Positions 1 through 9,101 are shown, counted from the first letter of the stretch. The stretch is 64,000 bases of DNA from Achromobacter spanius (GCF_029637605.1 NZ_CP121261.1:2728001-2792000), one strand, 5' to 3'. Numbers and translations are program-made. The notes: generated by a model from the sequence alone, not told the origin.

Positions 1-1797
1 GGCCAAACACCGAAGTGGGGCTGGCTGTTGCTGGCCGGCGCCGCCGCGCTGACCATCGCGCTGCGCATCTGGATCGGCCGGTTGATTCTTAGACTGACCG
101 CCACCCGCGTGCCACCCGGTCGGCTGCGCCGCTCGTTCCTGGCCGTGGCGCAGGTGATGCTGTCGGTGGCGACGCCCGGCATCATCGCCCTGCTGATCCA
201 CACCGGCCTCGATTGGGATTCGCAACTGTCCGACAACACGGTCTCGTTGCTGGCAACCTTGGTAGCCACCGTCTGTTTTGGCGGTTATGTCTCTGGGCTT
301 GGCAATGCGCTGCTGTCCCGCAGCCGCCCCTCGTGGCGCTTGCCGCCCATCAGCAATGCCGCGGCTACGCGCTTGCAATGGCTGCCGAACCTGCTGGGTA
401 CGCTGGTGGTGATGATCTGGCTGGCTGAACGCCTGCCTGTGTTGCTCAATGCCAGCCTGACCACGACGATCACGCTGACCGGCATCGTCGCCGCCTTGAT
501 CATGGCGACCATGAGCGCCGTGCTGGTGATCGGCCGTCGCCTGCGGCAGAAGCTGATTCAGGAAACCGAGGCGCCCGCGCCCTTCTGGATTTCACTGCTG
601 TTGGGCATCCTCTGGACGGTGCTGGTCCTGAGCCTGGCCTGCTTGCTGGCGGGCTATGTGGCGTTCGGCGCATTCCTGGCCAAGCAGGCGCTGTGGGTCT
701 TGATCGTGCTGGCCTCCGCCTATCTGGTGTCGACACTGATCGAGGACGGATTCAGCACGCTGCTGGGCACCACGCACCGCGAGGGCGAACGTGAAGGCGC
801 CAGCCTGCGCGACCAGGCGGCAGTGCTGCTTTCCGGCTTGGGCCGCGTGATGGTCGCTTTGGTGGCCATCATCTTGCTGGTGGCCCCATTTGGCGAAGGG
901 CCGATGGACCTGGTGCAGCGCTTTGACCAACTGCACAAGGGCCTGGCGATCGGCGAAGCGCAGATCCGGCCGGGCGCGGTGCTGCAAGCGTTGGTGGTGT
1001 TGGCCTTGTCGCTGCTCAGCGTCAAATTGCTCAAGCGCTGGTTGTCGAACCGCTATCTGCCCACGACGGAACTGGATCCGGGCATGCAGCTATCCGCCGC
1101 CACCTTGTTCGGTTATGCGGGTTTCGTCATTGCTTTTGCGCTGTCGTTATCCGCCGCCGGCATCGGCCTGGAGCGCGTGGCGTGGATCGCCAGCGCGCTA
1201 TCGGTCGGTATCGGTTTCGGCTTGCAAGCCGTGGTGCAGAACTTCGTGTCGGGCCTGATCCTGCTGGCCGAACGGCCGGTCAAGGTGGGCGACTGGGTGT
1301 CGTTGGGCGGGGTCGAAGGCGACATCCTGCGCATCAACGTGCGCGCCACCGAAATCCAGATGGGCGACCGCTCCACCGTGATCGTGCCGAACTCTGAGTT
1401 CGTGACGAAAACCGTGCGCAACGTGACCCATTCGAACCCGCTTGGGCTGGTGCAGATCAAGCTGCCGATGCCGCTGTCGACCGACGCCGAAGCAGTGCGC
1501 GAACTCATCCTGCAAGCCTTCGCCGACCACGAGGACGTGCTGGACACCCCCGCCCCCAACGTGTTCCTGGACGGCATTGAAAACGGGCATCTGATCTTCA
1601 ACGCCAGGGGTTATGTGTCGTCGCCGCGCGCCGCCTACGGGGTACGCAGCGCCCTGCTGTTCACTGTCCTCAAGCGCTTGCATGACGCCGGGCTGGAAGT
1701 CTCGTCGCCGCCGACAATGGTGCTGTCGTCGCCGTCGCCCTCGCCGCTGAGCGGCGAGCAGGAGACCAAGGGAGTGGCGCCGCCGCCCTCGGCGTAG
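1..1797 (+). CDS. MscS-family mechanosensitive channel (5' end outside window)
   Basis: Only the 3' part is present: the reading frame is open back to base 1, so the true start lies upstream and the TTG at 28 is just the first possible internal start. The roughly 598 visible residues contain about ten hydrophobic segments, then the Gly/Ala-rich pore helix near residues 400-425 (GIGFGLQAVVQNFVSGL) and the MscS beta domain (ERPVKVGDWV, then IVPNSEFVTKTVRN). This is the large multi-helix MscS type, an inner-membrane channel that gates on osmotic downshock. The C-terminus ends in a Ser/Pro-rich low-complexity tail. It converges on a gene of the opposite strand. Confidence 0.9.
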   Translation, partial: GQTPKWGWLLLAGAAALTIALRIWIGRLILRLTATRVPPGRLRRSFLAVAQVMLSVATPGIIALLIHTGLDWDSQLSDNTVSLLATLVATVCFGGYVSGLGNALLSRSRPSWRLPPISNAAATRLQWLPNLLGTLVVMIWLAERLPVLLNASLTTTITLTGIVAALIMATMSAVLVIGRRLRQKLIQETEAPAPFWISLLLGILWTVLVLSLACLLAGYVAFGAFLAKQALWVLIVLASAYLVSTLIEDGFSTLLGTTHREGEREGASLRDQAAVLLSGLGRVMVALVAIILLVAPFGEGPMDLVQRFDQLHKGLAIGEAQIRPGAVLQALVVLALSLLSVKLLKRWLSNRYLPTTELDPGMQLSAATLFGYAGFVIAFALSLSAAGIGLERVAWIASALSVGIGFGLQAVVQNFVSGLILLAERPVKVGDWVSLGGVEGDILRINVRATEIQMGDRSTVIVPNSEFVTKTVRNVTHSNPLGLVQIKLPMPLSTDAEAVRELILQAFADHEDVLDTPAPNVFLDGIENGHLIFNARGYVSSPRAAYGVRSALLFTVLKRLHDAGLEVSSPPTMVLSSPSPSPLSGEQETKGVAPPPSA

Positions 1798-1808
1798 GCG
1801 CCGCTCCC
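1770..1808. terminator. Stem-loop between convergent genes
   Basis: GGGAGTGGCGCC pairs with GGCGCCGCTCCC (12 pairs, one G-U) around the stop codon of the channel gene, followed by a pyrimidine-rich stretch. It lies between two convergent genes and could end transcription in both directions. There is no strong T-run. Confidence 0.5.
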
Positions 1809-1815
1809 CTTCTCT

Positions 1816-2523
1816 TCAACCGGGCGAATACAAGTCCGCGAACTGCTGGCGTTCAAGCCGTGGGTTGCGCAAGGGCGGCGACGCCAGCGCGGTGGCCTGC
1901 GCGGTTTGCACCGGATACGCTTGCATCGCGGCCGTGGCTGCGGGGGGTGCCGCCAGGACCCGGCTCTGCATCGGCGCGGCTGGCACGGTGGCCGCCGTCG
2001 AGGTCGGCGCGGCCTGCGCCACGGCCGAGGTGTCGAAGCGGTGGTCCGCCGTCGTCAAGGCTGGATTGGTGCACAGGCCCTGCGCCACCAGCGCGGCCTT
2101 GGTGCGGTCGTCCGTCTGGCACAGGATGTCGATGGCCGCCGTTTCCAGGCGTCGCGAACGGTCGGCATCCTTGGTGGAGGCCGCCGCCTGCATGGTGCGT
2201 TCGAAATTGCGCCGCAAACTGCACTTCTGGTCTTCGATCGGCACCGCCACGTTCATGCCGAAGCCGATGACCGAGCCGCCACCGCCGGCGGACACCATGC
2301 AGCTATCCGACGAAAACGAACCATAAAAACTCTGGCCGCCCACCGGGGGCACCGTCTTCACCGAGCTGGAGCCGTTATTGCTTGAGTTGAACGTAATGCC
2401 CTGGTTATTGCCGGCGTTGGTCGACCCCGACGTTGCAGAGGTAGTGGAACTTGAATTGCTCGTCTGCGCCACGGCCGAGCCGGCCACCAGCGACAGCGTA
2501 ATTGCAAACACGATTTTCTTCAT
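1816..2523 (-). CDS. Secreted hypothetical protein, Ser/Asn/Gly-rich N-terminus
   Basis: 235 residues. The ATG at 2523 follows a GGGGACATC stretch and begins a clear signal peptide (MKKIVFAITLSLVAGSAVAQ). The mature N-terminus is rich in Ser, Thr, Asn and Gly (residues 21-60). A central segment follows with GGGGSVIGFGMN and several Cys residues, then a charged helical stretch (residues 95-150) and an Ala/Pro-rich tail. The frame is open further upstream across the preceding gene, but that extension has no signal sequence and overlaps gene 2568-3044. The two genes are 44 bp apart on the same strand and probably form one operon. Function unknown; the composition suggests a surface or matrix protein. 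Confidence 0.7.
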   Translation of the reverse strand: MKKIVFAITLSLVAGSAVAQTSNSSSTTSATSGSTNAGNNQGITFNSSNNGSSSVKTVPPVGGQSFYGSFSSDSCMVSAGGGGSVIGFGMNVAVPIEDQKCSLRRNFERTMQAAASTKDADRSRRLETAAIDILCQTDDRTKAALVAQGLCTNPALTTADHRFDTSAVAQAAPTSTAATVPAAPMQSRVLAAPPAATAAMQAYPVQTAQATALASPPLRNPRLERQQFADLYSPG

Positions 2524-2567
2524 GATGTCCCCTCGACCGGACGGCCGGAGCCGTCCGGATAATTGGG

Positions 2568-3044
2568 TCAGCGATTGAAGCCGCCAACGTGGCCCATCGG
2601 GCCCACCCCACCAATCGCCCCAAACGCGCCGATGTTGGCGGCCTTGAAGGTTCCCGCGGCCGAAGCCACGGTTTCCGTCTGCCCGAACGTGGCGCCGCCG
2701 TTGGCGATGCTGTCGCCGACCATGATCGGGGCATTGCCCGACACACTGCCGTAGGTTTCGCTGGTGGCGTACTGGCGCGTGCTGGTCACCACCGTCGTGC
2801 CTTCGTGGTTGAACGACCCGCCCACTTGCGCGACGCCGCCCGTTTCGCCGAACGACGTCTGGCTGGAAGAGCCATAGCCGTTGACTTGGGTGGCCACCAC
2901 CGAACTGCCGTTCGAGATGGATGAGGCCGTGCCATTGATCGTGCCGGCATGGCCGGTGATCGACACGGAAGAGATGTTCGGCCCACTGGCATAAGCCGAT
3001 GCGGCAAACAACGACAAGGCTGCGACTGCTGCGAGCTTTTTCAT
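2568..3044 (-). CDS. Small secreted Gly/Ser/Thr-rich protein
   Basis: 158 residues starting with a textbook signal peptide (MKKLAAVAALSLFAASAYAS) preceded by the strong site AGGAGCTCAA. The mature protein is almost free of charged residues and consists of Gly/Ser/Thr/Val/Asn-rich segments of similar rhythm (SISNGSSVVATQVNGYG, ETYGSVSGNAPIMVGDSI) ending in a Gly-rich tail. The composition resembles secreted fibre or amyloid subunits, but I recognise no family signature. It is the first gene of a two-gene unit with the next secreted protein (1816-2523). Confidence 0.75.
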   Translation of the reverse strand: MKKLAAVAALSLFAASAYASGPNISSVSITGHAGTINGTASSISNGSSVVATQVNGYGSSSQTSFGETGGVAQVGGSFNHEGTTVVTSTRQYATSETYGSVSGNAPIMVGDSIANGGATFGQTETVASAAGTFKAANIGAFGAIGGVGPMGHVGGFNR

Positions 3045-3425
3045 TTGAGCTCCTCCTGACCCGCTTCATGCGGATACACAGGCACCGGTGGCCGACCGGC
3101 GCGGACCGCTACGTCTTGCCCCAAGCCTGGCAACAACGCTGGGCGTGGGACTTTCGTATTGGTACGGAATGATTGCTCCGTCCTAGGCATGTCGATATCG
3201 GCTAAACGGGCGATCGCGTCTTTGTGGACGAGCGCAACGCATGAAGCGAAAAGCAGAAATGACGAGCAGCCCGTCGTCAAACCATGCGTATGGCCGATGA
3301 AAGTGGCAGACGATGCCGCCGCGCGCGGACGCGGGTTCAACTCTAAGGATGGCTAAAGGCGCGAACGGATCAGGCAAGGTGCCTAGCGCGCACGCGGGGT
3401 GGCCGGGCGTTGATGGCCTATAGGC
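3045..3425. other. Intergenic region, probable promoter of the secreted pair
   Basis: About 380 bp without a convincing gene. Short open frames on both strands lack a ribosome site and coding character. The strong Shine-Dalgarno of the left-pointing secreted-protein gene lies at its left edge, so its promoter must be here. I cannot point to definite -35/-10 boxes. Confidence 0.4.
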
Positions 3426-3842
3426 TTACTGTCGAGTTTGCGAAAGCCGTACAACATGGATGAATTGTGCCGCCTCGCGGCGGGCCAACCCAAGGTCGCC
3501 CCCCACCAACAGCAGCAGGAAACCGCACTCCGCCAAGGCCGGGTCGGCCAGCACGTGGTAGCTGGCCAGCAGTGAAATGCCCAACGCGCCCGCTAGCCAC
3601 GCCGGCCACACAGGCGGCATGCCATGCCCGGCTGGCGGCGTTACGCGGCCAACACAAAGCCATGCCATCAGCGGCAGGCACAACATCGACAAGGGGACGT
3701 AAATGGCAATCGCGGACAGCACCACGGCCACACTGAACTGCGTGTGCTGCGAGAGGGCCATGAGCGCAATTGCGCCGATACCCGCGTACCACAACAGGCG
3801 AACGGCAACGAGGCGAGTCAGGACGGCGGCTCGGGAATTCAT
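3426..3842 (-). CDS. Small integral membrane protein, unknown function
   Basis: 138 residues with three to four hydrophobic helices (about residues 15-30, 38-62, 82-98 and 104-115) and a basic N-terminus. No recognised domain. It is a single gene facing away from the monooxygenase gene at 3927, with an 84-bp shared promoter region. Composition matches the surroundings. Confidence 0.6.
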   Translation of the reverse strand: MNSRAAVLTRLVAVRLLWYAGIGAIALMALSQHTQFSVAVVLSAIAIYVPLSMLCLPLMAWLCVGRVTPPAGHGMPPVWPAWLAGALGISLLASYHVLADPALAECGFLLLLVGGDLGLARREAAQFIHVVRLSQTRQ

Positions 3843-3926
3843 CGGTCAGGCTGATATAAGAAATTTCCGCCATACTACTCCGGCCGGCCAGGACCCACCT
3901 GGCCCCAATTCATTGGAGACCCCGTC

Positions 3927-4217
3927 ATGATCCAGGAAATTGCCAGCATCCATGTGCGCGAAGGACAGGAAGCGCTGTTCGAGGCAGGCGTCGCACAAGC
4001 CAAGCCCCTGTTCCTGCGTGCCCGTGGCTGCCACGGGATGGAACTGCATCGCAGCATTGAACAGCCGCAGCGTTACACCCTGGTTGTCACCTGGGAAACG
4101 GTTGAAAACCACATGGTGGATTTCCGCGAATCGCCCGACTTCCAGGAATGGCGCAAGCTGGTCGGCGGTTTCTTCGTCGAACCGCCCCTGGTGCATCACG
4201 AACAGCAAGTGATCTGA
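3927..4217 (+). CDS. Antibiotic biosynthesis monooxygenase (ABM) family protein
   Basis: 96 residues, the size of a single ABM ferredoxin-like domain (YgiN/HmoA type). Such proteins act as small dimeric cofactor-free monooxygenases or quinol oxygenases. Visible features are the first strand (MIQEIASIHVREGQE), the central GCHGMELHRSIEQP and the WETVENHMVDFRESPDFQEW segment typical of the fold. GGAGACCCCGTC precedes the ATG. It ends three bases before the convergent exonuclease gene. The substrate cannot be read from sequence. Confidence 0.8.
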   Translation: MIQEIASIHVREGQEALFEAGVAQAKPLFLRARGCHGMELHRSIEQPQRYTLVVTWETVENHMVDFRESPDFQEWRKLVGGFFVEPPLVHHEQQVI

Positions 4218-4220
4218 GGC

Positions 4221-4820
4221 CTACGCCGGCGCGGCTTGCCCCAGGGCCAGGCGCGCGTTGGCCGCCAGCGCCACGGCAACCGTGGTGCGCACATCGGCCA
4301 GCGCCCTGTGCGTTGGGTTCGATGCGCCCACGTGGCGGGCCAGGATATCCAGCTTGTGCGAAGGCAATTCCGGCCAGGCCCGCCGCGCCAGCGCCAGGGT
4401 GCAATTCGTAGGATTCAGGAACGGCAACCCCGTCTGATCCGCCGCCGCCCCCAGGAAACGCCGGTCAAACGACGCGTTGTGAAAGAACACCGGCAAGTCT
4501 TCGACAAACGCCAGGAAAGACGAAAACGCCTGCATGACCGGCACTCCATGACGGTCGACTTCGGCCTGCGTGATGCCGGTCAGCCGGGTAATGAAGGACG
4601 GCACGGGCGAGGCCGTGCGCACCACCTGCGTGTACTCGCGTGCCAATGTGCCGCACGTCTCGACACGGACCGCCGCAAATTCCAGGATCTCGCACGTGGC
4701 GGTGGACAGCCCGGTGGTTTCCAAGTCGGCCACGATGAACGGGCCACGCAAGGCCTGCAAGGCCGAGGTCAGCGCCGCCGACGCTTGGGTGGGCTTGCCC
4801 GCCGTGCGTGACGACGCCAT
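4221..4820 (-). CDS. DnaQ-like 3'-5' exonuclease (DEDDh)
   Basis: 199 residues from the ATG at 4820; a GTG at 4853 is an alternative start. All DEDDh motifs are present: Exo I DLETTG (Asp and Glu), Exo II HNASFDRRFL (Asp) and Exo III HRALADVRTT (His and Asp). The enzyme should remove nucleotides from DNA or RNA 3' ends with two metal ions. It is the stand-alone, PolC/epsilon-like form without a polymerase. It follows a DUF1653 gene on the same strand by about 40 bp, so the two are probably co-transcribed. Confidence 0.85.
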   Translation of the reverse strand: MASSRTAGKPTQASAALTSALQALRGPFIVADLETTGLSTATCEILEFAAVRVETCGTLAREYTQVVRTASPVPSFITRLTGITQAEVDRHGVPVMQAFSSFLAFVEDLPVFFHNASFDRRFLGAAADQTGLPFLNPTNCTLALARRAWPELPSHKLDILARHVGASNPTHRALADVRTTVAVALAANARLALGQAAPA

Positions 4821-4857
4821 GCCCGTGCGCGGACGCCGGTTATAGAACGTCACGGCG

Positions 4858-5082
4858 TCACTGCCCCGCGCCCAAGGGCGCAAAACGTGGCGAGCCATCG
4901 GCCAACTGGCCAAAGAACAGCGACGCGGGCCGCACCCACAGGCCACGTTCGTGCGGCCACAGGTGTTCGTACACCACCATTGACTCTTCGGTTTCGGAAT
5001 GGCGGGCCGTGCCCACATACAGGTAAAGACCGCCTTTGTAGTGGCGGTGCGAGGCAAGAGCCAGGGCTTCGGATTCAGTCAT
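4858..5082 (-). CDS. DUF1653 domain protein
   Basis: 74 residues. The HYKGGLYLYVG opening, the YEHLWPHERGLWVRP segment and RFAPL close to the C-terminus are the DUF1653 pattern, a small beta-rich domain of unknown biochemical role. I chose the ATG at 5082; a longer frame reaches 5145 but has no family character. It is the upstream partner of the exonuclease gene. Confidence 0.8.
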   Translation of the reverse strand: MTESEALALASHRHYKGGLYLYVGTARHSETEESMVVYEHLWPHERGLWVRPASLFFGQLADGSPRFAPLGAGQ

Positions 5083-5174
5083 GGACGGTGGCCGCAAAAA
5101 TAATCGGCCTGGGCGGTAAAGGTCCGGCCCAGGCCTGGGATTCAAACAGAACCGTCTTTATAGCGCACTCGCGC

Positions 5175-5201
5175 GGGGCTCAGTAATGCGCTCTCAGCCC
5201 C
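5175..5201 (-). terminator. Possible terminator after the chemoreceptor gene
   Basis: GGGGCT and AGCCCC arms with a 15-base loop lie just downstream of the left-pointing chemoreceptor stop at 5208. No T-run follows, so this is weak. Confidence 0.3.
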
Positions 5202-5207
5202 ACGGAC

Positions 5208-6689
5208 TCAGTACCGCACATATTCCAGAACCGGCGCGGCGGGCAACGGCGTATTGGCCGCCTGCCTGGCACGCACCGAGTCGGTTACCGGCTTGACCAC
5301 GGGATGCTGCCGGCCCTGGCGCGCCGCCAGCGCGTCGGCCGCGTCCTGGGTGGCCCGCCATGTCTGTTCAGCTTCAGCGGTCATTTTGGTGATGTCTTCC
5401 GTCACGCCCCCCAGCTTGGCCGACTGGGCAAGCGACACGTTCACCACTTCCGCCATGATCTCGGTAACCCGCCGCGACGATGCCACGATATCTTCCATCG
5501 TGGCGCCCGCCGACTGGACCTGGCCCGCTCCGCTTTCAATCTGTTCGACCGACGTGGTGATCAGGCCTTTGATTTCCTTGGCGGCCGCGGCGCTGCTTTG
5601 CGCCAGGCTGCGCACCTCGGCCGCGACCACGGCAAACCCCTTGCCATGCGCACCGGCTCGCGCCGCTTCCACGGCGGCATTCAGCGCCAGGATATTGGTT
5701 TGAAAAGCAACGCCGTCCATCACGCCGATAATCTCGGAAATACGGCGCGAGCTTTCGGTGATGGCGCTCATGGTGCGCACCACGCCCTGCACGGTCTTGC
5801 CTCCCTGCTCGGCAATCTGGCTTGCATCCAGCGCCAACCCATTGGCCTGGCTTGCGCGCTCGGCATTTTCCGTCAAGCCCTGCACCGCCACCCTGAGCGT
5901 CTGCGCGGCGGTAAAGCGCGTGGTGATATCCGTGGCGAATTTCACCACTTTGAACGGCCGGCCCTCGGCGTCGAAGATGGGGTTATAGCTGGCTTCGATC
6001 CATACCTGGCGGCCATTCTTGCCGATACGCAGATATTGGCCGGTGTCGTATTCGCCGGCGCGCAGCTTGCGCCAGAACTCCTTATAGGCCGCGCCTCGTG
6101 CCTCTTCCGGGCGCACAAACATGCTGTGGTGGCGGCCTTCCACTTCCGAGGCTTGGTAGCCCACGGTTTTCAAGAACAGATCATTGGCGCGAATGATGGT
6201 GCCGTCGAGTTCAAACTCGATAATCGCCTGCACTTTGGATATTGCCGCCAATTGCCCTTCGGTGTCGGCCTGGCGTTGTTGCTGATCGGTAATGTCGGTG
6301 GCGTACTTCACCACCTTCAGCGGCCGCCCGCGTTTATCGAAGATGGGGTTGTACGACGCTTGCAGCCAGACATCGCTGCCGTCTTTACGGACCCGGCGAT
6401 AACGTCCCGCGTCGTAGGCGCCCTGCCCCAGCTTGTGCCAAAACGCCGCGTATTCCGCGGATTCGCGTTCAGTGGGATCGATGAACATGGCGTGATGCTG
6501 GCCCAGCACTTCGTCCAGTGAATAACCCATGGTGTCCAGGAAATTCTGATTTGCCATCAGCACATGCCCCTGGAGATCGAATTCGATCACGGCCTGTGCC
6601 TTGTGAATGGCGGATATCTGACCGTATAGGTCCGCCTTCTGCATACCGCGATTTCCACGGAACAGGCGGCTGAATGTAGTCCATTGCAT
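5208..6689 (-). CDS. Soluble PAS-PAS methyl-accepting chemotaxis protein (BdlA-like)
   Basis: 493 residues; the ATG at 6689 has a good GGAGAAG site. Two homologous PAS domains (about residues 20-120 and 140-245) share the pattern AxxKxQAxIEF...[12 protein letters not shown]. They are followed by a receptor signalling domain whose hairpin tip reads [18 protein letters not shown]. There are no membrane segments, so it is cytoplasmic, like the P. aeruginosa dispersal regulator BdlA or Aer-type energy sensors without the anchor. The C-terminus lacks a CheR-binding NWETF-type pentapeptide. It probably signals redox or oxygen state to CheA. No che genes are in the window. Confidence 0.9.
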   Translation of the reverse strand: MQWTTFSRLFRGNRGMQKADLYGQISAIHKAQAVIEFDLQGHVLMANQNFLDTMGYSLDEVLGQHHAMFIDPTERESAEYAAFWHKLGQGAYDAGRYRRVRKDGSDVWLQASYNPIFDKRGRPLKVVKYATDITDQQQRQADTEGQLAAISKVQAIIEFELDGTIIRANDLFLKTVGYQASEVEGRHHSMFVRPEEARGAAYKEFWRKLRAGEYDTGQYLRIGKNGRQVWIEASYNPIFDAEGRPFKVVKFATDITTRFTAAQTLRVAVQGLTENAERASQANGLALDASQIAEQGGKTVQGVVRTMSAITESSRRISEIIGVMDGVAFQTNILALNAAVEAARAGAHGKGFAVVAAEVRSLAQSSAAAAKEIKGLITTSVEQIESGAGQVQSAGATMEDIVASSRRVTEIMAEVVNVSLAQSAKLGGVTEDITKMTAEAEQTWRATQDAADALAARQGRQHPVVKPVTDSVRARQAANTPLPAAPVLEYVRY

Positions 6690-7069
6690 AAGGCTTCTCC
6701 TGCCAAGGTTGGGACGAAGTTGCTGACAATGACCAAAAAGAGTTTTCAAAGCAGAACTGACTGGCGCGTCCCGACCCAAGCCAAGCAATGTACGCCGCGC
6801 CGCATGCACTACTCCGTTTGTCCGCCGCCCCAACGGCGACGGAACCTATAAAGAAGATAAACCCTGCAGAATGTATCCAGTCGAAAATATTAATCCTATA
6901 AATGTCCGTTTCTCAACCTATTGACACTCATGTCGTGAAAAAAATTTGAATTCCATGAGGTAAATGTCATTTATAGGTAGTAGTTCTCTCCGTATAAACC
7001 CGGTATCACCTACGGTGCAATCGGGTTACTACAAAGTCACATTCAGACCTTTTCTCGTATTAATGAAAA
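6690..7069. other. AT-rich intergenic region upstream of the chemoreceptor
   Basis: About 380 bp with noticeably lower GC than the surroundings, especially 6850-7060. It contains no plausible gene. It must hold the promoter of the left-pointing chemoreceptor gene; I could not find a clear flagellar sigma-28 box. Confidence 0.4.
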
Positions 7070-7097
7070 GGGCCATTTCCGATACTGGAACTGGCCC
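7070..7097 (-). terminator. Rho-independent terminator of the GST gene
   Basis: Read on the minus strand, GGGCCAGTTCC pairs with GGAAATGGCCC (one mismatch, 6-base loop) and is followed by TTTTC. It sits about 30 bp after the stop of the GST gene. Confidence 0.75.
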
Positions 7098-7128
7098 TAA
7101 TTATTAATGCAAATGGGAGCTACTTAGC

Positions 7129-7839
7129 TCAAGCCGCATCCAGTTCGCGATACTGGCGGAATATGCATTCGCCGAATGGCAGCCGCCTGCCGCTGGAAAA
7201 ATAGGGCTGCAACGCCGGTAACACCGCCACCCGCGCGTGCAATGCCATGACGTTCGGATAATGCGCCGCCACCGTGCCCATGCGCTTCGGAAATGCATAT
7301 AGCAGCCCGTCCACCAGATGGAAAAGCGACAAGTCCACATAGCTCCAGCGATCCCCACCCGCGAGCCACGCGGACGGTCCGGCCAACACGCGCTCAAAAT
7401 AAGCCAGGAACTTTGGAATGCGCTCTTCCCGGAAGGCCCGGGCGCGCCGTGCCGCTTCCTCTTTCTGGTCTTCGTAGTAATCGTTTGCCGAAATGGGATG
7501 GTGAGTGTCGTGCGCCTCGGTCACCATATCGGCAATGGTCAATTGCAACTGGTTCACCCACAACCGGCCTTCCAGGGAATCCGGCGCCAAGCCATGCTTT
7601 TCCCCAAGATAAAGCAGGATATTGGCGGTTTGCCCCAGCGTGATCTTGCCGACCACCAGATACGGCGGCGCAAATGGGGGATGCGCGCGGGGCGCGCGCA
7701 TATCTTCGATCAGCGCATCATCCGAGGCGCCCGGTTCGCGTACGCGCTCGCGGTACGGAATGCCGCCTGCTTCAAGCGCCAGGCGTACGAACTCGCCGCG
7801 TCCGGGAATGGTTTCCCAATACCAAAGGTCATAGGTCAT
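7129..7839 (-). CDS. Glutathione S-transferase family protein
   Basis: 236 residues; AAGGAGACGGC precedes the ATG. The N-terminal thioredoxin-like half starts YDLWYWETIPGRGEFVRLA, where the Tyr and Arg placement fits sigma/mu-type GSTs. The C-terminal helical half contains WSYVDLSLFHLVDGL, the usual N-capping box region. It should conjugate glutathione to electrophiles or act as a peroxidase or isomerase; the substrate is unknown. It follows the GlxA-type regulator gene by 26 bp on the same strand, so the two are likely one transcript. Confidence 0.85.
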   Translation of the reverse strand: MTYDLWYWETIPGRGEFVRLALEAGGIPYRERVREPGASDDALIEDMRAPRAHPPFAPPYLVVGKITLGQTANILLYLGEKHGLAPDSLEGRLWVNQLQLTIADMVTEAHDTHHPISANDYYEDQKEEAARRARAFREERIPKFLAYFERVLAGPSAWLAGGDRWSYVDLSLFHLVDGLLYAFPKRMGTVAAHYPNVMALHARVAVLPALQPYFSSGRRLPFGECIFRQYRELDAA

Positions 7840-7865
7840 GCCGTCTCCTTGCGTCGGGGCGAGGG

Positions 7866-8948
7866 TCAGGCGGGAAAATCCTCGGCGCCGCCCTCTTGAC
7901 CCACGGCCAGCAAGCCGCGGGCCTGCTGATACTGCCGTGGGGACAAACCAAAATGCGCGCGAAAGTCGCGCGAGAAGTGCGCGCCATCCGCAAAGCCGCA
8001 GTCCAGCGCAATCTGCGTGATGCTGCAAGGATTATTCAGCAACAACCAGCTTCCGTATTCCAGGCGCAGTTGTCGCTGAAATGCCATGGGCGACTTGCCC
8101 GTAGCCAGCCGGAACGCCCGTTCCAACTGGCGGCGCCCCACCCCGACATAGCGCGCAATGGCGTCCAGCGGTGGCGGGTTGTCGATGCGTTGTTCGATAA
8201 AGTGCGCGGCCTGTCGCACCCGCAGGTCCTGGATGCCGGACAGATCGGTGCGGAAATGCGCTTGCGGCACACGCCCCGGGCGCACGCCTTGCAGCATCAT
8301 GTGGCGCATGGCCTGCTGCGCCTTGTCGCGCCCGCAATGCCTGGCCACCAGATACAAGGCCAAATCGATGGCCGCCGTGGACCCCGCGCAGGAAATCAGG
8401 TCACCTTCGTCCACGAACAAGCGGTCCACCACCGCGCGCGTCTGCGGAAAGCGCTCGCGGAAGGCGTCCAGCACATTCCAATGCACGCAGACGGTGCGCG
8501 GGCCCACCACCCCGGCCTGCGCCAAGGCGAAGGTGCCGGTGCAGATCCCCAGCAAACGCACGCGCCGCGCCGCCGCCAGCCGCAGCCAGTCGCGCAGCGG
8601 CTCCGGCATGCGGCCGTTGTGATAGTCGTTGCCGCCGCACACCGCCACGTAGTCGAACTCGGCGGGGTCCGCGGGCAGGCCGTCGGCGACATCGATCGTC
8701 AAGCCCGCGCTTGCGCAGCGCGGTTTGCCGTCCCAGCTCATGACACGCCATGAGGTATGGATCTGCCGGCTGCGCCCACCGTGGTCGCCCGCCAGGCGCA
8801 ACACATCCACCAAGCCGGCGAAGGCGGCCAGCGTGAACTGGTCCATCAGCACAATGCCGACGTTCAGTGCGGGTTTCTCCCGAGGCAAGGCGTCGGCATC
8901 CTCGTCATAGGGGGACGACGCAGCGGGAGGGAAGACGACGGTGTTCAT
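7866..8948 (-). CDS. GlxA-family AraC transcriptional regulator (DJ-1/PfpI N-domain)
   Basis: 360 residues. The N-terminal half (about 30-215) is a DJ-1/PfpI-like domain with the nucleophile-elbow sequence GICTGTFALAQAG. The C-terminal half (about 245-345) is an AraC-type double helix-turn-helix (ARYVGVGRRQLERAF, then ALDCGFADGAHFSRDFRAHFG). Regulators of this class typically control amine or amino-acid-derivative catabolism. The gene is divergent from a polyamine-type ABC importer (from 9102) with a 153-bp shared region, which makes that importer and the 12938 racemase-family gene its likely targets. Confidence 0.9.
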   Translation of the reverse strand: MNTVVFPPAASSPYDEDADALPREKPALNVGIVLMDQFTLAAFAGLVDVLRLAGDHGGRSRQIHTSWRVMSWDGKPRCASAGLTIDVADGLPADPAEFDYVAVCGGNDYHNGRMPEPLRDWLRLAAARRVRLLGICTGTFALAQAGVVGPRTVCVHWNVLDAFRERFPQTRAVVDRLFVDEGDLISCAGSTAAIDLALYLVARHCGRDKAQQAMRHMMLQGVRPGRVPQAHFRTDLSGIQDLRVRQAAHFIEQRIDNPPPLDAIARYVGVGRRQLERAFRLATGKSPMAFQRQLRLEYGSWLLLNNPCSITQIALDCGFADGAHFSRDFRAHFGLSPRQYQQARGLLAVGQEGGAEDFPA

Positions 8949-9072
8949 GACGCAATTATTCAAGTTTTTGTCCCGCGCCTTCAATCTCGTTTTCCCGCGG
9001 ATCACCCAAGATGCATCCATGGCGATGTCCTGTGCCGCTTTCATTGCGTCAGACTTGCTGGACAAGCCGAAA

Positions 9073-9088
9073 AATCGACAAATCGACA
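9073..9088. repeat. Tandem AATCGACA direct repeat upstream of the importer
   Basis: AATCGACA occurs twice head to tail in the divergent promoter region, 13 bp before the importer start codon and next to its ribosome site. AraC-type regulators often bind direct repeats, but these copies are unusually close to the start codon. Confidence 0.35.
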
Positions 9089-9101
9089 AGGGGAATCCAA
9101 C

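Noticed and set aside
1816..3069. A single 417-residue protein covering both secreted-protein genes
   Set aside because: The long frame overlaps the well-formed gene 2568-3044, while an internal ATG at 2523 begins a perfect signal peptide.
3041..3340. 99-codon minus-strand open frame upstream of the secreted pair
   Set aside because: No ribosome site, no recognisable domain, and it fills what should be the promoter region.
5304..6521. 405-codon plus-strand open frame opposite the chemoreceptor
   Set aside because: Antisense shadow; composition rich in His/Arg/Gly typical of shadow frames.
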